Positions 18,248 through 27,951 are shown, numbered from the stretch's first letter. The stretch is 64,000 nt of DNA from JBGRQA01 sp041725895 (GCA_041725895.1 JBGRQA010000007.1:124001-188000); one strand, 5' to 3'. Translations and numbers: made by a program. Notes: generated from the letters alone by a model not told the origin.

Positions 18248-18395
18248 TTACAGCAGGGGAAAGAGCCATCCCCTGCCCTATCCTGAATCGTTGAAGAAGA
18301 ATGGTTCGGTTAAATGCGAAATTGAGTATTAAAAGAATAGAACGAAAATCAGCAAAACCTTTAGAATCAGCAGTACGACAGCACACGCAAATCAT
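18248..18395 (+). repeat. attC-like spacer, copy H
   Basis: The left arm has the perfect 8-bp stem GCAGGGGA...TCCCCTGC. The middle AATGGTTCGGTTAAATGCG matches the GGCTCGGCTGGATGCG block, followed by AAAAGAATAGAACG, AGCAAAACCTTTAG and CAGCAGTACGACAGC. It is a diverged family member. Confidence 0.45.
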
Positions 18396-18445
18396 GTAAT
18401 ATAAAGCTAAAAAACCATGAAGCTAACGGAATAAAAAAAACGTTA

Positions 18446-18580
18446 ATGATCGCATTACATCAGAAAATAAAAGAATATGCGGATGCAACTTCTGATTCGG
18501 TCTTGAATGGAGAAATAGCAGAACACCTAAGCGACCCTCCCAACAATGGTTTAACGCATGACGAATTAAAGGAACTGTAA
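18446..18580 (+). CDS. Short hypothetical ORF, possibly a broken gene's 5' part
   Basis: 44 residues from ATG 18446 (MIALHQKIKEYADATSDSVL ... THDELKEL). The coding character is reasonable and it is followed 34 bp later, in another frame, by the 74-residue ORF. The two together look like one roughly 130-residue acidic protein interrupted by a stop and a frameshift. If so, this is a pseudogene; if not, a very small unknown protein. Confidence 0.35.
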   Translation: MIALHQKIKEYADATSDSVLNGEIAEHLSDPPNNGLTHDELKEL

Positions 18581-18614
18581 AAGCTGAAAAACACTAAAAA
18601 GCGCATTGTGAAAG

Positions 18615-18839
18615 GTGTTGGCTGACAATTCAGCAGGTGTTCTATTCGAATTGATGAATTTAATTGATCAAACCACTGATCCGGATGAAGACCTGGGGGA
18701 GTGGACAGGTTTGTCGTTAATAGATTTCGATGAAGAAGTGGAAGAGAATGACGAAATGCCACATGATACTTTCTCTGAAAGCTATTGGGACTGGAAAGAA
18801 AAACGACAAAATGAGGATTGGCAAATGGACAGTGAATAA
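18615..18839 (+). CDS. Short acidic hypothetical protein (possible 3' part of a broken gene)
   Basis: 74 residues starting at GTG 18615; no ATG fits except internal Met14. Highly acidic with a WDWKEKRQNEDW end. The segment LFELMNLIDQTTDPDEDLGE suggests a small helical protein. No family recognised. The poor start and the adjacent out-of-frame ORF upstream argue for gene decay. Confidence 0.4.
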   Translation: MLADNSAGVLFELMNLIDQTTDPDEDLGEWTGLSLIDFDEEVEENDEMPHDTFSESYWDWKEKRQNEDWQMDSE

Positions 18840-18854
18840 CGAACTGTTCAAAAC

Positions 18855-19000
18855 AAGGGGCAAAAATTAAATCTTCCTCACTATTCGGAAAGCATTGGCA
18901 CTGCTAAATACGGATGTGGGAATTTGATTGATGAAACGACCAGATAAAAATTTGGTGGAAAGACGGCACGATGCCATACTGCAGAAACAGTGTACCAATA
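18855..19000 (+). repeat. Degenerate attC-like spacer
   Basis: Non-coding spacer before the catB-like gene. Only the right-arm phrase GACGGCACGATGCCATACTG and CAGAAACAGTG resemble the family (compare GAGCACGACGCCATAC of copy A). The left arm is not recognisable. Confidence 0.3.
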
Positions 19001-19016
19001 ATATATACTGAAACTT

Positions 19017-19628
19017 ATGAATAAAAATTGCTTTGATTCCCCATTTGTGGGGAAACAACTTAAAGAAATCGTTACCAACCCCAATATTATTGTAGGAGAT
19101 TACAGTTACTACTCCGGCTACTATAGTGGTCATTCTTTTGATGACTGTGCAAGGTATTTAATGCCTGACAGGAATGATGTAGACAAATTGCGAATTGGGA
19201 AATTCTGCTCAATTGCAGATGGAGCTATTTTTATGATGGCAGGAAATCAGGGGCACAGACATGATTGGATTAGTACTTTTCCCTTTTTTTACCAAGGATT
19301 TGAAACAGCTGAAGATGCTTTCCAAAAAGCCGGAGATACTGTTATAGGCAATGATGTATGGATAGGGGCAAATGCCATAATTATGCCAGGAATAAGTATT
19401 GGTGATGGTGCTGTTATTGCTACTTCTACCATAGTAACAAAAGATATTGAGCCATATACAATCGTTGGAGGGAATCCAGGAAAAGTTATAAAAAAAAGAT
19501 TCTCAGAGGAAGAGATATCAATATTGCTTACATTGAAATGGTGGGATTGGGAAATTGAAAAAATAAAGGAGAATTTAGATTTACTTTGTTCCAATAATAT
19601 TAAAGAATTGTACAAGAGAAACAAATAA
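19017..19628 (+). CDS. catB: Type-B chloramphenicol acetyltransferase homologue (xenobiotic acetyltransferase)
   Basis: 203 residues, close to the 209-212 of CatB/Vat enzymes. The N-terminal signature GDYSYYSGYYSGHSFDDCAR and YLMPDRNDVDKL is characteristic of CatB. The catalytic His80 lies in AGNQGHRHDW, and left-handed beta-helix hexapeptides follow (TVIGNDVWIGANAIIMPGIS, then IGDGAVIATS), ending with KWWDWE. Known of the family: acetyl-CoA-dependent O-acetylation of chloramphenicol or related xenobiotics, cytoplasmic trimer. Resistance activity here is untested. catB genes are classic integron cassettes, which supports the cassette-array reading. Confidence 0.88.
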   Translation: MNKNCFDSPFVGKQLKEIVTNPNIIVGDYSYYSGYYSGHSFDDCARYLMPDRNDVDKLRIGKFCSIADGAIFMMAGNQGHRHDWISTFPFFYQGFETAEDAFQKAGDTVIGNDVWIGANAIIMPGISIGDGAVIATSTIVTKDIEPYTIVGGNPGKVIKKRFSEEEISILLTLKWWDWEIEKIKENLDLLCSNNIKELYKRNK

Positions 19629-19752
19629 CGAACTTCCAATTGAGTCAGAAGCCAGCAGAACATAAACATGCCGAAGAACCTATTACACTACTGTAAGTTC
19701 TGATCCATTCATTCTCTAACACCTGACGATTGTATTCATAAGAGTTATACCT

Positions 19753-19782
19753 ATGGGCAAAGATTACACATCTATTGCCCAT
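19753..19782 (+). terminator. Inverted repeat, possible terminator after catB
   Basis: ATGGGCAA and TTGCCCAT form a perfect 8-bp stem with a 14-nt loop, followed by TGTTTTACC. It lies about 125 bp after the catB-like stop. The T-run is weak, so termination is uncertain. The rest of 19629-19948 shows nothing recognisable. Confidence 0.35.
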
Positions 19783-19948
19783 TGTTTTACCCCCAATCAG
19801 ATAAATCTTTGCCTCCACTTTTCAGAGCATATTCCATTACGGCAAAAGAGAATTTTACCCATCCATTACAATTTAACAGGAATAAAATAACATTTAAATT
19901 ATCCAATTGTAATAATACAATTACATTTGCATATAAAATCAAAGATAT

Positions 19949-20743
19949 ATGAACAGTAAGAACCTTAATTTATTATACTTTTCACCTACAGGAACAACAC
20001 AGAAAATTGTAAGAACAATAGGACAATTTATAGGCTGGAATAACGTAAATGATTACAATATAACCAAATCAATCGCCGGAGATCACCTACCACAGATAAA
20101 TGAAAATAGTATCACGGTTATTGGATTGCCTGTTTACGCCGGACGATTACCGGGTGACATTGCTAAAAGATTAGAAAAACTTCAGGGCAACAACTCTATC
20201 GCAGTTTTAGTCGTTGTTTATGGCAATCGGGCATTTGAGGATTCACTACTTGAGTTAAAAGATATTGTTACGAATTCTGGTTTCAGAATAATTGCTGCAG
20301 CAGCTTTTATTGGGGAACATTCCTATTCCACCGCATCAAGGCCAATCGCTGAAGGCAGACCGGATGGAAATGATCTACTGAAATGTGCTGAATTTTCACA
20401 GAAGATACAAGAAAAACTACAACAGATAGAAACAACATCTGACTTTTCCGATATAATCGTTTCGGGTAATTTCCCCTATAAAGAGCAAGTTGTATTTCCA
20501 GCCTTTGCACCCGAAATTGATAGTGCAGTTTGCAATAGTTGTGGTATTTGTGAAAGTGTTTGTCCTACGAATGCTATTGCGATAAATACCGAAGTAGTTA
20601 CAAATAAGGATTTATGTATCAGGTGTTGCGCTTGCATTAAATCATGTCCAACAGACGCCAGGTTTTTCAACAATCCCATTATCGACAACATATCCGAAAA
20701 ACTGACTGTTCTGGAACGTAAAGAACCTGCATTTTTCCTATAG
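19949..20743 (+). CDS. EFR1 family protein (flavodoxin-like + 2x[4Fe-4S] ferredoxin)
   Basis: 264 residues. The N-terminal half is flavodoxin-like, with the FMN-phosphate loop FSPTGTTQK near residues 10-18 and GLPVYAGRLPG at about 57. The C-terminal part has two CxxCxxCxxxC clusters (CNSCGICESVCP and CIRCCACIKSCP), enough for two [4Fe-4S] centres. Known of the family: EFR1 proteins are predicted electron carriers of anaerobes and facultative anaerobes. Cytoplasmic, single gene; the redox partner is not identifiable here. Confidence 0.87.
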   Translation: MNSKNLNLLYFSPTGTTQKIVRTIGQFIGWNNVNDYNITKSIAGDHLPQINENSITVIGLPVYAGRLPGDIAKRLEKLQGNNSIAVLVVVYGNRAFEDSLLELKDIVTNSGFRIIAAAAFIGEHSYSTASRPIAEGRPDGNDLLKCAEFSQKIQEKLQQIETTSDFSDIIVSGNFPYKEQVVFPAFAPEIDSAVCNSCGICESVCPTNAIAINTEVVTNKDLCIRCCACIKSCPTDARFFNNPIIDNISEKLTVLERKEPAFFL

Positions 20744-20926
20744 ATTAAACATTGATTGCATTGTAAACGAAACCAATCGACCAATTCACAGGCCTAAAAG
20801 CATGAACTATTGATACTGGAAACCACATAATAAAACTCATATCCACCAGGGATCGTTTCCCATTGGTTCGTTGAAATAAATGGTAGCAATTTGCAACAAC
20901 AAATCAATAAATCCACTCATTAAAAA

Positions 20927-21154
20927 ATGAACAGATTATTACACTTCTCAATAGGAATAGGACTTTCCATCCTTTTTATTTATTTAGGATTGGAAATGGT
21001 AGAAAACAGTGATGCAAGTGAATTTCCCTTACTGAAAAAATCGATTGGAATTGCTAATATCATATTCTTTGGAGCATTGATAACCTGGGCGATATACAAA
21101 ATCATTTCAAATTTGGTAAAACAATTGAAACAAAAATCCAAAGACACAGATTAG
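20927..21154 (+). CDS. Small two-helix membrane protein
   Basis: 75 residues with two membrane segments (about 6-22 and 42-60) and a lysine-rich tail (KQLKQKSKDTD). No family recognised. It stands 183 bp after EFR1 and 45 bp before the next gene, so it may be co-transcribed with that hydrolase-like gene. Confidence 0.6.
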   Translation: MNRLLHFSIGIGLSILFIYLGLEMVENSDASEFPLLKKSIGIANIIFFGALITWAIYKIISNLVKQLKQKSKDTD

Positions 21155-21199
21155 CATTCAACAAAAGAATGATACACTGTAAAAAAAGAGACCTGCCAA

Positions 21200-21736
21200 A
21201 TGAAACCTCGTCTTCTACTACTATCCGACCTTTGGGGAAAGAGTAAATCAGCATGGAAAAGCCTTTATCTTGATGTACTTGCCACCGAGTTTGACATACA
21301 ATATTACGATTGTTGCGTATTGGGAAAGATTAACACAACAGATATCAAAGAGGAAGTACTCCATACCCAATACGTAAACCATGGGATTGAAACTGCTGTC
21401 GAAAATCTTCTGAAATTAGAAACCGGAACGATAGACATTCTCGCTTTCAGTATTGGTGGCTCAATTGCCTGGAAGGCTGGTATTAGAGGACTTAAAATCA
21501 GAAACCTTTATGCTGTTTCATCAACCCGATTGAGATTTGAAACAGAAACACCAGATTGTTCCATAAACCTATGGTACGGCGAAAAAGACAGCTTCAGACC
21601 CAATTCCAAATGGTTAAAAAAACTGAAAATAGATTGTAAAATTGAGAAAGCTGGAGATCATTTAATCTATACTGACAAAGATTTTTCCGAAAGGGTTTGT
21701 GAAAAAATTATAGAAAACCATAAAAGCAAATTCTAG
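21200..21736 (+). CDS. Alpha/beta-hydrolase-like protein
   Basis: 178 residues, shorter than typical alpha/beta hydrolases. An N-terminal strand with RLLLLSDLWGKSKSAW is followed by the nucleophile elbow AFSIGGSIAW (Ser in GxSxGG type), LWYGEKDSF (acid loop) and GDHLIY (His). A complete triad is therefore possible without a lid domain. Substrate unknown; cytoplasmic. Confidence 0.7.
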   Translation: MKPRLLLLSDLWGKSKSAWKSLYLDVLATEFDIQYYDCCVLGKINTTDIKEEVLHTQYVNHGIETAVENLLKLETGTIDILAFSIGGSIAWKAGIRGLKIRNLYAVSSTRLRFETETPDCSINLWYGEKDSFRPNSKWLKKLKIDCKIEKAGDHLIYTDKDFSERVCEKIIENHKSKF

Positions 21737-21875
21737 TCCTTGCATGCTTTACTCCCACAAATCTGAACGAACATACTAACTGCATCAAGTTGCCAAAGGT
21801 ACAGTCTTCTCAAGTAAGAGGCAGGCCTGGTGCATTTACAGGACACAAAATAATTCAATCAACACAAATAAATGT

Positions 21876-22181
21876 ATGAAAAAGAACCTGCATAGAATCA
21901 TAGTATCCGAGCTCATTCTAATCGCTATCAGCTTTCCTGTTACCGGCTATTTCTTCGGTTTTCTAACAGCAAAAGTTGATGGTTGGAATCTCCTGGTAGG
22001 TTTATATCTTAGAGTCCTTAGCGGCTTGCTTCATGCCTTTCTTACCATTATCACCCTGGGACATCCATGGAAAGATGAAAGTGGATCTCATACAACAGAT
22101 CTAACCGTTCTCATCCTATTAGCTTATATTGTGCTACGTTTGACAAGGTTTATTATGGACAGAAAAGAACAAAAAAGTTAA
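21876..22181 (+). CDS. Hypothetical small membrane protein
   Basis: 101 residues with an N-terminal membrane segment (about 9-30), an amphipathic middle (GLYLRVLSGLLHAFLTIITL), a polar loop (GHPWKDESGSHTTD) and a C-terminal segment (LTVLILLAYIVLRLTRF). Family not recognised. The following 340 bp (22182-22521) contain only an ATCTCC-GATT-GGAGAT hairpin and no gene. Confidence 0.6.
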   Translation: MKKNLHRIIVSELILIAISFPVTGYFFGFLTAKVDGWNLLVGLYLRVLSGLLHAFLTIITLGHPWKDESGSHTTDLTVLILLAYIVLRLTRFIMDRKEQKS

Positions 22182-22521
22182 ATGCATAAACAGGGAAAAG
22201 GTATCTCCGATTGGAGATTTCCTCCCGTCCTCCCTTTTTCATGCATTAAGCCCCCTGGGAATCCAATAGTAAATCTGGTCCGTTTATAAGTTCTATCCAA
22301 ACATAAGAACAGACTTTCCAATTTTAGGCTCCCCCTCTTCCATACTTCCAATCAAAGTATTTTACCCTCTTCCTTATTTATCAATATTTTCTTATTTTTA
22401 GGCAGCCCATTTTTCCTGATGCCTGTTCTATTGCGGTGCTTACAAAGTATTCCTTAAATCTAATATCCTAAAACACCTTTCCTAATAACGGATAAATTGA
22501 AAGATTTACACACTGTCTCTC

Positions 22522-23634
22522 TTGGGGAAACATTCAGTTATAGAACAAAATAGAAAGAAATACGAAAAACTAAAGAACAATAATTTAAGACAAATACCTA
22601 TGCAAAAAAATAATTTTACCAACCCACTTGCAATTTTTGATGAACTTTGGAATGCCTTCGACACAATCTACAGTGGATTTGTGGTAAAAGGTATTGATTG
22701 GGACAAACTCTATCATGTTTACAGAAATAAAATAGATGAGTATACCACGGAAAGTCAATTGTTTGAGGTCGCTAAAAATATGTTAAGCCATTTAAACGAC
22801 AACCATGTAAAGCTGAAGAGGGATAAAACCAATCAACATTTCTCTGCTGGTTCAATTGGGTACATCATCGACAAAATTGGTTACGACTCCACCCAAAAAC
22901 TATTTGCTTCCAAGCCCGTTTCGAACAAATACTTTCCCCACGGATTGAATTCTTTGCATGGCTTCTCCTATGGTTGGTTGGAGGATAGCATCGGATATTT
23001 CCATTTTGGAGAGTTCAAAAACCTTGAACAAACCGAAGAAACGATGCATACCATTATCAATTATTTTTCATCCTCCAAAGCAATAATAATTGATGTAAGA
23101 AGAAACACAGGAGGTGATGACAGAATAGGAAAAACAATTGCCGACTGCTTTGCAGACAGGAAACGAAAATACATGATCACTTCAATGAAAAACGGAGTTG
23201 CCCATAATGATTTTGCAGATGCAAAGGCATGGTTTACGGAGCCCAAAGAATCAGTTCAGTATTTAAATCCAGTTGTCCTTTTGATTGACAATACAACCTA
23301 TAGTGCGGCTGAAAACTTCGCTCTTGCAATGCGAGAATTGCCTCAGGTTTCGCTAGTGGGTGATTTCACCTCAGGAGCCTTTGCTGATGCGGATTGGAAA
23401 ACTCTATCCTGTGGATGGGAAGTGTGTATTCCTTACGGTGTTTTTACAGATAAAAACGGATTTTGCTGGGAAGGAATTGGTATTCCACCCAATTATCGAG
23501 TAAAAACAGATCCAACAAAAGCCTGCGAAGAAAAAGACGCAATAATTGATTTCTCTTTGAACCTACTAAAAGACATCTCTTCCAAAGAAACTCGTTCTGA
23601 TCAGGCTTTTGAACAACAAAACCTAAGACCTTAA
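22522..23634 (+). CDS. S41 family peptidase, N-terminus uncertain
   Basis: 370 residues from TTG 22522; ATG 22600 is the alternative. A helical N-terminal domain (DELWNAFDTIYSGFVVKGID) precedes the C-terminal-processing-protease core: IIIDVRRNTGGDD and TYSAAENFALAMREL, whose Ser is the expected nucleophile. Known of the family: serine protease with a Ser/Lys-type dyad, usually exported. No signal peptide and no PDZ domain are evident, and the open frame extends upstream only to a stop at 22498, so the 5' end may have been lost. Confidence 0.78.
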   Translation: MGKHSVIEQNRKKYEKLKNNNLRQIPMQKNNFTNPLAIFDELWNAFDTIYSGFVVKGIDWDKLYHVYRNKIDEYTTESQLFEVAKNMLSHLNDNHVKLKRDKTNQHFSAGSIGYIIDKIGYDSTQKLFASKPVSNKYFPHGLNSLHGFSYGWLEDSIGYFHFGEFKNLEQTEETMHTIINYFSSSKAIIIDVRRNTGGDDRIGKTIADCFADRKRKYMITSMKNGVAHNDFADAKAWFTEPKESVQYLNPVVLLIDNTTYSAAENFALAMRELPQVSLVGDFTSGAFADADWKTLSCGWEVCIPYGVFTDKNGFCWEGIGIPPNYRVKTDPTKACEEKDAIIDFSLNLLKDISSKETRSDQAFEQQNLRP

Positions 23635-23894
23635 ACTCCGACTCTTTACCAACAAGCACCTGTCGAAACAAGAAACATCAGCAAGAAACAAAGAAATTTC
23701 CGTCCAAAAAATTTGGGCGGAAACACTACTCGTACTATAACTCCCGGAGATTCAGAATTTTTACAACCTTTACTATTTGACCCAAACCTATTATTCCTTA
23801 ACTTTAGTAATAATACTGATTTCGAACTTTTAAGACTGTTGCATGAATCAAATGGTGAGTTCTATGTAACATTAAACAATTAAAACTTAGAAAT

Positions 23895-24092
23895 ATGAAA
23901 ACAGGAATAGTTAAATTCTTTAGTGAGGACAAAGGGTTTGGGTTTATCACCCAGGATAATGGTGAAGTTGAATTGTTCGTACACAAGAACGATTTAATAG
24001 ATAAAATAACGAAAGGAGACAGAGTTACCTATGATGTGGCAGAAGGGCCCAAAGGTTTTAACGCTTATGATGTCAAGCTTATCCAGTCCTAA
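23895..24092 (+). CDS. Cold-shock-domain protein
   Basis: 65 residues, a single cold-shock domain. The start GIVKFFSEDKGFGFI contains RNP1 (KGFGFI) and ELFVHKNDL contains RNP2. Known of the family: RNA/ssDNA-binding chaperone of the five-stranded OB fold. Lone gene after a 260-bp leader region. The 520 bp downstream (24093-24611) hold no gene; the first part is GC-richer with CAGGCAGTAACGCCCCC-type hairpins. Confidence 0.9.
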   Translation: MKTGIVKFFSEDKGFGFITQDNGEVELFVHKNDLIDKITKGDRVTYDVAEGPKGFNAYDVKLIQS

Positions 24093-24611
24093 TATCTTAA
24101 CCATTCCACACAGGAAAACCTGTCCTCGTTGACAGGCAGTAACGCCCCCAATACCTGCTGATTCGCCCCGGTACAAAAGCCCATAGAGGTGCTTGCTTAT
24201 AATTCCGGGGCAACAGAAAAATCCAGTCGGATACAACTTCCCTATTTCAATTTCCCAAATACATTCCCTATCCATCACATACAAAATCTGCCGACACTGC
24301 ATTAACCGAATTTCCCAACGACTGAGTTTATCTTCCCATTGGAGACTGAATATGTAAAGCTTTTTCCCTAATTTTACGGCTTACAACATAATTTTATGCA
24401 ATTACCGCAAACAAATTAACAGGGAGCAATCACCAGTAAATCATTCAAAAAGCAATATTTCAACTCCCGATTTTGGGAATCCATTGCTCCCCCAATATTG
24501 TTCCGGCATTGCATGCTACTTAAAACAATACACACAAAATTGGAACAACTACTAGAATTTGCTAATCCAATTCAACAAGTAGTTCCAACTAACTTTTGAA
24601 AAAATTAACTA

Positions 24612-27600
24612 ATGAAAAGAATTTGTTTTTTCTTTTTCGCTGTCCTGATCAGCTCTTTTGTTTCCGCTCAGGGAAATTCGGAGTGGATTCGCTACGCAGC
24701 GATTTCTCCAAACGGAGAACAAATTGTATTCGCCAATAAAGGCGATTTGTATTTGGTTTCATCCAAAGGAGGGGAAGCACGTCCTCTTACTTTCCATAAA
24801 GCACACGATTATATGCCGGTTTGGAGCCACGACGGAAGCAAAATCTGTTTTGCTTCGGACCGATACGGTAATTTCGATGTCTTCGTACTGGATGCAAAGG
24901 GTGGAGAAGCCCAACGATTGACTTACCATTCCCACACAGAACTTCCCTACTCTTTTAGTGCAGATGATAAATACGTAATTTTTGGCGGTCAGCGAATGGA
25001 TGCAGTGAATCACCGTCAATACCCTACCGGGTCGCAACCTGAATTGTACCAGGTTCCTGTTGCTGGAGGTAGAGTAGAACAAGTGTGGACCATTCCTGCT
25101 GAAGATGTTCAGGTGAGTAAGGATGGAATGCAAATGATCTACCATGACAAAAAAGGTGGGGAAAATGAATTCCGGAAACACCACGTGTCATCAATTACCC
25201 GCGACATCTGGAAATACGATAAAAAAACCAACAAACATACCATGCTTACCTCTTTTAATGGAGAAGATCGTAACCCGGTATACAGTCCTGATGAAAAAAG
25301 CATCTACTATTTAAGCGAAGAAAGCGGATGTTTCAATGTTCATAAGATGAATCTGGCGAATCCTTCCCAAAAGGAGCAGATCACCAAATTCAAAATGCAT
25401 CCGGTTCGCTTTTTAAGCATAGCAGACAATGAAACCCTTTGCTACACTCACAATGGTGAGTTGTTTATTAAGAAAAACGGAGGAGAACAAGAGAAAGTAA
25501 AAGTTACCATTCGTACCGAAGGCAAAAACAACAACGAAAAGATCATCTCGGTTAGGGGCAATGTAAGAGAAATGGCAATATCTCCTGATGGAAAAGAAGT
25601 TGCCTACGTTGTTCGTGGGGAAGTGTTTGTTTCTTCGGTTGAGGGAAAAATGACCAAGCGTATTACAACGACTCCTTCCCAGGAAAGATTCGTAAGCTTC
25701 TCTCCTGATGGCAAAAGCATTCTATACGCCAGCGAACGAGATGCCAAATGGGGTATTTACAAAACCGAAAGAGTTAACAAGAACGAGCCTCACTTCTACG
25801 CATCTACTCTACTGAAGGAAGAGCCTGTAATTGTTAACGAAGAAGAAAACTACGAACCCAAGTACTCTCCCGATGGAAAAGAAATCGCTTTCATTGCCAA
25901 CAAGCGCAACCTGAAAATCTTTAACATTAAGAGCAAGAAAACTCGTAGCATCATGAACGGTGACAAGCTGTTCTACATGGGCGAAGGGGATCAATACTTT
26001 ACCTGGAGCCCTGACAGCAAATGGCTGCTTGTAGAATATTCTCCGGTTCTGGCCAACAGCGAAGTGGTATTGATTGCAGCCGATGGCAAGCAGGAAATGA
26101 TCAACCTGACCGAAAGCGGTTACGGAGATGCCAGCCCAATCTGGGTGAATGGTGGCAAGCAAATGCTTTGGTTCAGCGATCGTCACGGATTGCGCTCCTA
26201 TGCCAACAGTGGTTCACGCCAGATGGATGTGTACACCATGTTCTTTACCAAAGACGGTTGGGATCGATTTAACATGAGTAAGGACGACTATGCTTTGCTG
26301 AAAGAAATCGAAAAACAAGCCAAGAAAAAGAAAGAAGAAGCTGACAAAAAGAAAAAGTCGAAAAAAAAGAATAAAAAAGAAGAGGTAAAAAAAGACAGCA
26401 CTCTTCAGTTCGACTGGGATGGCTTAAAAGATCGCAAGAAGCGTTTGACCATCCACTCTTCGAAATTGAGCGATGCTGTACTTTCAAAAGATGGAGAAAC
26501 TTTATACTACCTGGCCCGATTCGAAAAAGGTGTGAATCTTTGGAGCACCAAACTGCGCACCAAAGAAACCAAGATGTTAATAAAACTGGGTGCAAGATAC
26601 GGAAGCCTGCAATGGGATAAAGAGATGAAAAAACTGTTCCTGCTATCGGATGGTGACATCTCAACTATTAACTTGAGCAGCAAATCAACCAAACCGGTTG
26701 CCATTCGAGGAGAAATGACCCTTGATGTCGCGGCTGAACGCCAACAAATGTTCGACCATGTTTGGAGACGCAATAAGAGTATGTTCTACATTTCGGATTA
26801 CCACGGTGCACCTTGGGATGAGTTAAGAAAGAACTACGAACCCAAATTGGCATCCATTAGCGACAATTACGAGTTTGCCGAAATTCTGTCGGAAATGTTG
26901 GGTGAATTAAATGTATCACATAGTGGTGCCGGTTATCGTCCTTACGATCCAAAAGGAGACAGAACTGCAGCTTTGGGTATTTTCTTCGATTACAACTACA
27001 AAGGAGAAGGAATCAAGATTGCTGAAATTATAAAGGATGGTCCTTTAGACAAGAAGAGCATCAAGGTATCCAAAGGAATGATCATCCAGCAAATTGACGG
27101 TCAAAACATCGGAACGGATATTGATTATGCCAAATTACTGAACCGGAAATCCGGAAAATTCACTGCCCTTCATATCTACGATCCCAAAACGAAAAAAGGA
27201 CAGGATGTAACCATCAAACCTATCTCCCTTAGTTCGGAAAGAAGCCTTCTGTACAAGCGTTGGGTTAAGATGAATGAGAAGGAAGTGGAAAAATTGAGTG
27301 GAGGCAAACTGGCCTACGTTCACATTCCGGGAATGAACGACGGAGCTTATCGTAACACCTACGAAAAGGTAATGGGTAAGTACTACGATCGTGATGGTAT
27401 CGTGATTGATACCCGTTTCAACGGAGGTGGCGACCTGGTTGGTGATATCACTATGTTCCTGACCGGAGAAACCTTTATCGAGTATGCCATAGAGGATCGT
27501 ACCATTGGTTCAGAACCGGGTTACCGTTGGACCAAACCTTCGGTGGCTATGATAAACGAAGCCAACTACAGTGATGGTCACTGCTTCTCTTGCGCCTACC

Positions 27601-27857
27601 AGGATTTGGGAATTGGAAAATTGATTGGTATGCCTGTTCCCGGAACTTGCAGTTTTGCGGGATGGGAAACTTTGCAGAATGGTGAAGTATACTGGGGATC
27701 CATCCCTGTAAGTGCCAAGAATAAAGCTGGTGAATGGTTGGAAAACAACGAAACCGTTCCTGAAGTTCAGGTGAAGAATATGCCTGGTATTATCGACAAT
27801 GGACGTGACCAGCAGTTGGAAAGTGCTGTGGAAGAGCTGTTGAAGATGACAAAATAA
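24612..27857 (+). CDS. Tricorn-type protease (beta-propeller, PDZ, S41)
   Basis: 1081 residues. Signal peptide 1-19 (cleaved after FVSAQ). TolB/WD-type propeller blades run from about 25 to 520 (repeated SPDGK, WSHDGSK, YSPDEKS). A lysine-rich linker spans about 565-595 (KKKKEEADKKKKSKKKNKK). A second propeller part, a PDZ domain (about 775-850, GMIIQQIDGQNIG) and an S41 catalytic domain follow (DTRFNGGGDLV; NEANYSDGHCF with Ser987). Known of the family: large periplasmic oligopeptide-degrading protease. It ends in a strong terminator at 27952. Confidence 0.92.
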   Translation: MKRICFFFFAVLISSFVSAQGNSEWIRYAAISPNGEQIVFANKGDLYLVSSKGGEARPLTFHKAHDYMPVWSHDGSKICFASDRYGNFDVFVLDAKGGEAQRLTYHSHTELPYSFSADDKYVIFGGQRMDAVNHRQYPTGSQPELYQVPVAGGRVEQVWTIPAEDVQVSKDGMQMIYHDKKGGENEFRKHHVSSITRDIWKYDKKTNKHTMLTSFNGEDRNPVYSPDEKSIYYLSEESGCFNVHKMNLANPSQKEQITKFKMHPVRFLSIADNETLCYTHNGELFIKKNGGEQEKVKVTIRTEGKNNNEKIISVRGNVREMAISPDGKEVAYVVRGEVFVSSVEGKMTKRITTTPSQERFVSFSPDGKSILYASERDAKWGIYKTERVNKNEPHFYASTLLKEEPVIVNEEENYEPKYSPDGKEIAFIANKRNLKIFNIKSKKTRSIMNGDKLFYMGEGDQYFTWSPDSKWLLVEYSPVLANSEVVLIAADGKQEMINLTESGYGDASPIWVNGGKQMLWFSDRHGLRSYANSGSRQMDVYTMFFTKDGWDRFNMSKDDYALLKEIEKQAKKKKEEADKKKKSKKKNKKEEVKKDSTLQFDWDGLKDRKKRLTIHSSKLSDAVLSKDGETLYYLARFEKGVNLWSTKLRTKETKMLIKLGARYGSLQWDKEMKKLFLLSDGDISTINLSSKSTKPVAIRGEMTLDVAAERQQMFDHVWRRNKSMFYISDYHGAPWDELRKNYEPKLASISDNYEFAEILSEMLGELNVSHSGAGYRPYDPKGDRTAALGIFFDYNYKGEGIKIAEIIKDGPLDKKSIKVSKGMIIQQIDGQNIGTDIDYAKLLNRKSGKFTALHIYDPKTKKGQDVTIKPISLSSERSLLYKRWVKMNEKEVEKLSGGKLAYVHIPGMNDGAYRNTYEKVMGKYYDRDGIVIDTRFNGGGDLVGDITMFLTGETFIEYAIEDRTIGSEPGYRWTKPSVAMINEANYSDGHCFSCAYQDLGIGKLIGMPVPGTCSFAGWETLQNGEVYWGSIPVSAKNKAGEWLENNETVPEVQVKNMPGIIDNGRDQQLESAVEELLKMTK

Positions 27858-27951
27858 TAATAGTCAAACCATGAAGGTTTTATAAATCTCAATGGTTTAG
27901 AGGAGGCTAAGTAATGTTTTTATTGCAAATTTTGCTTCACTCGAAAAGATG

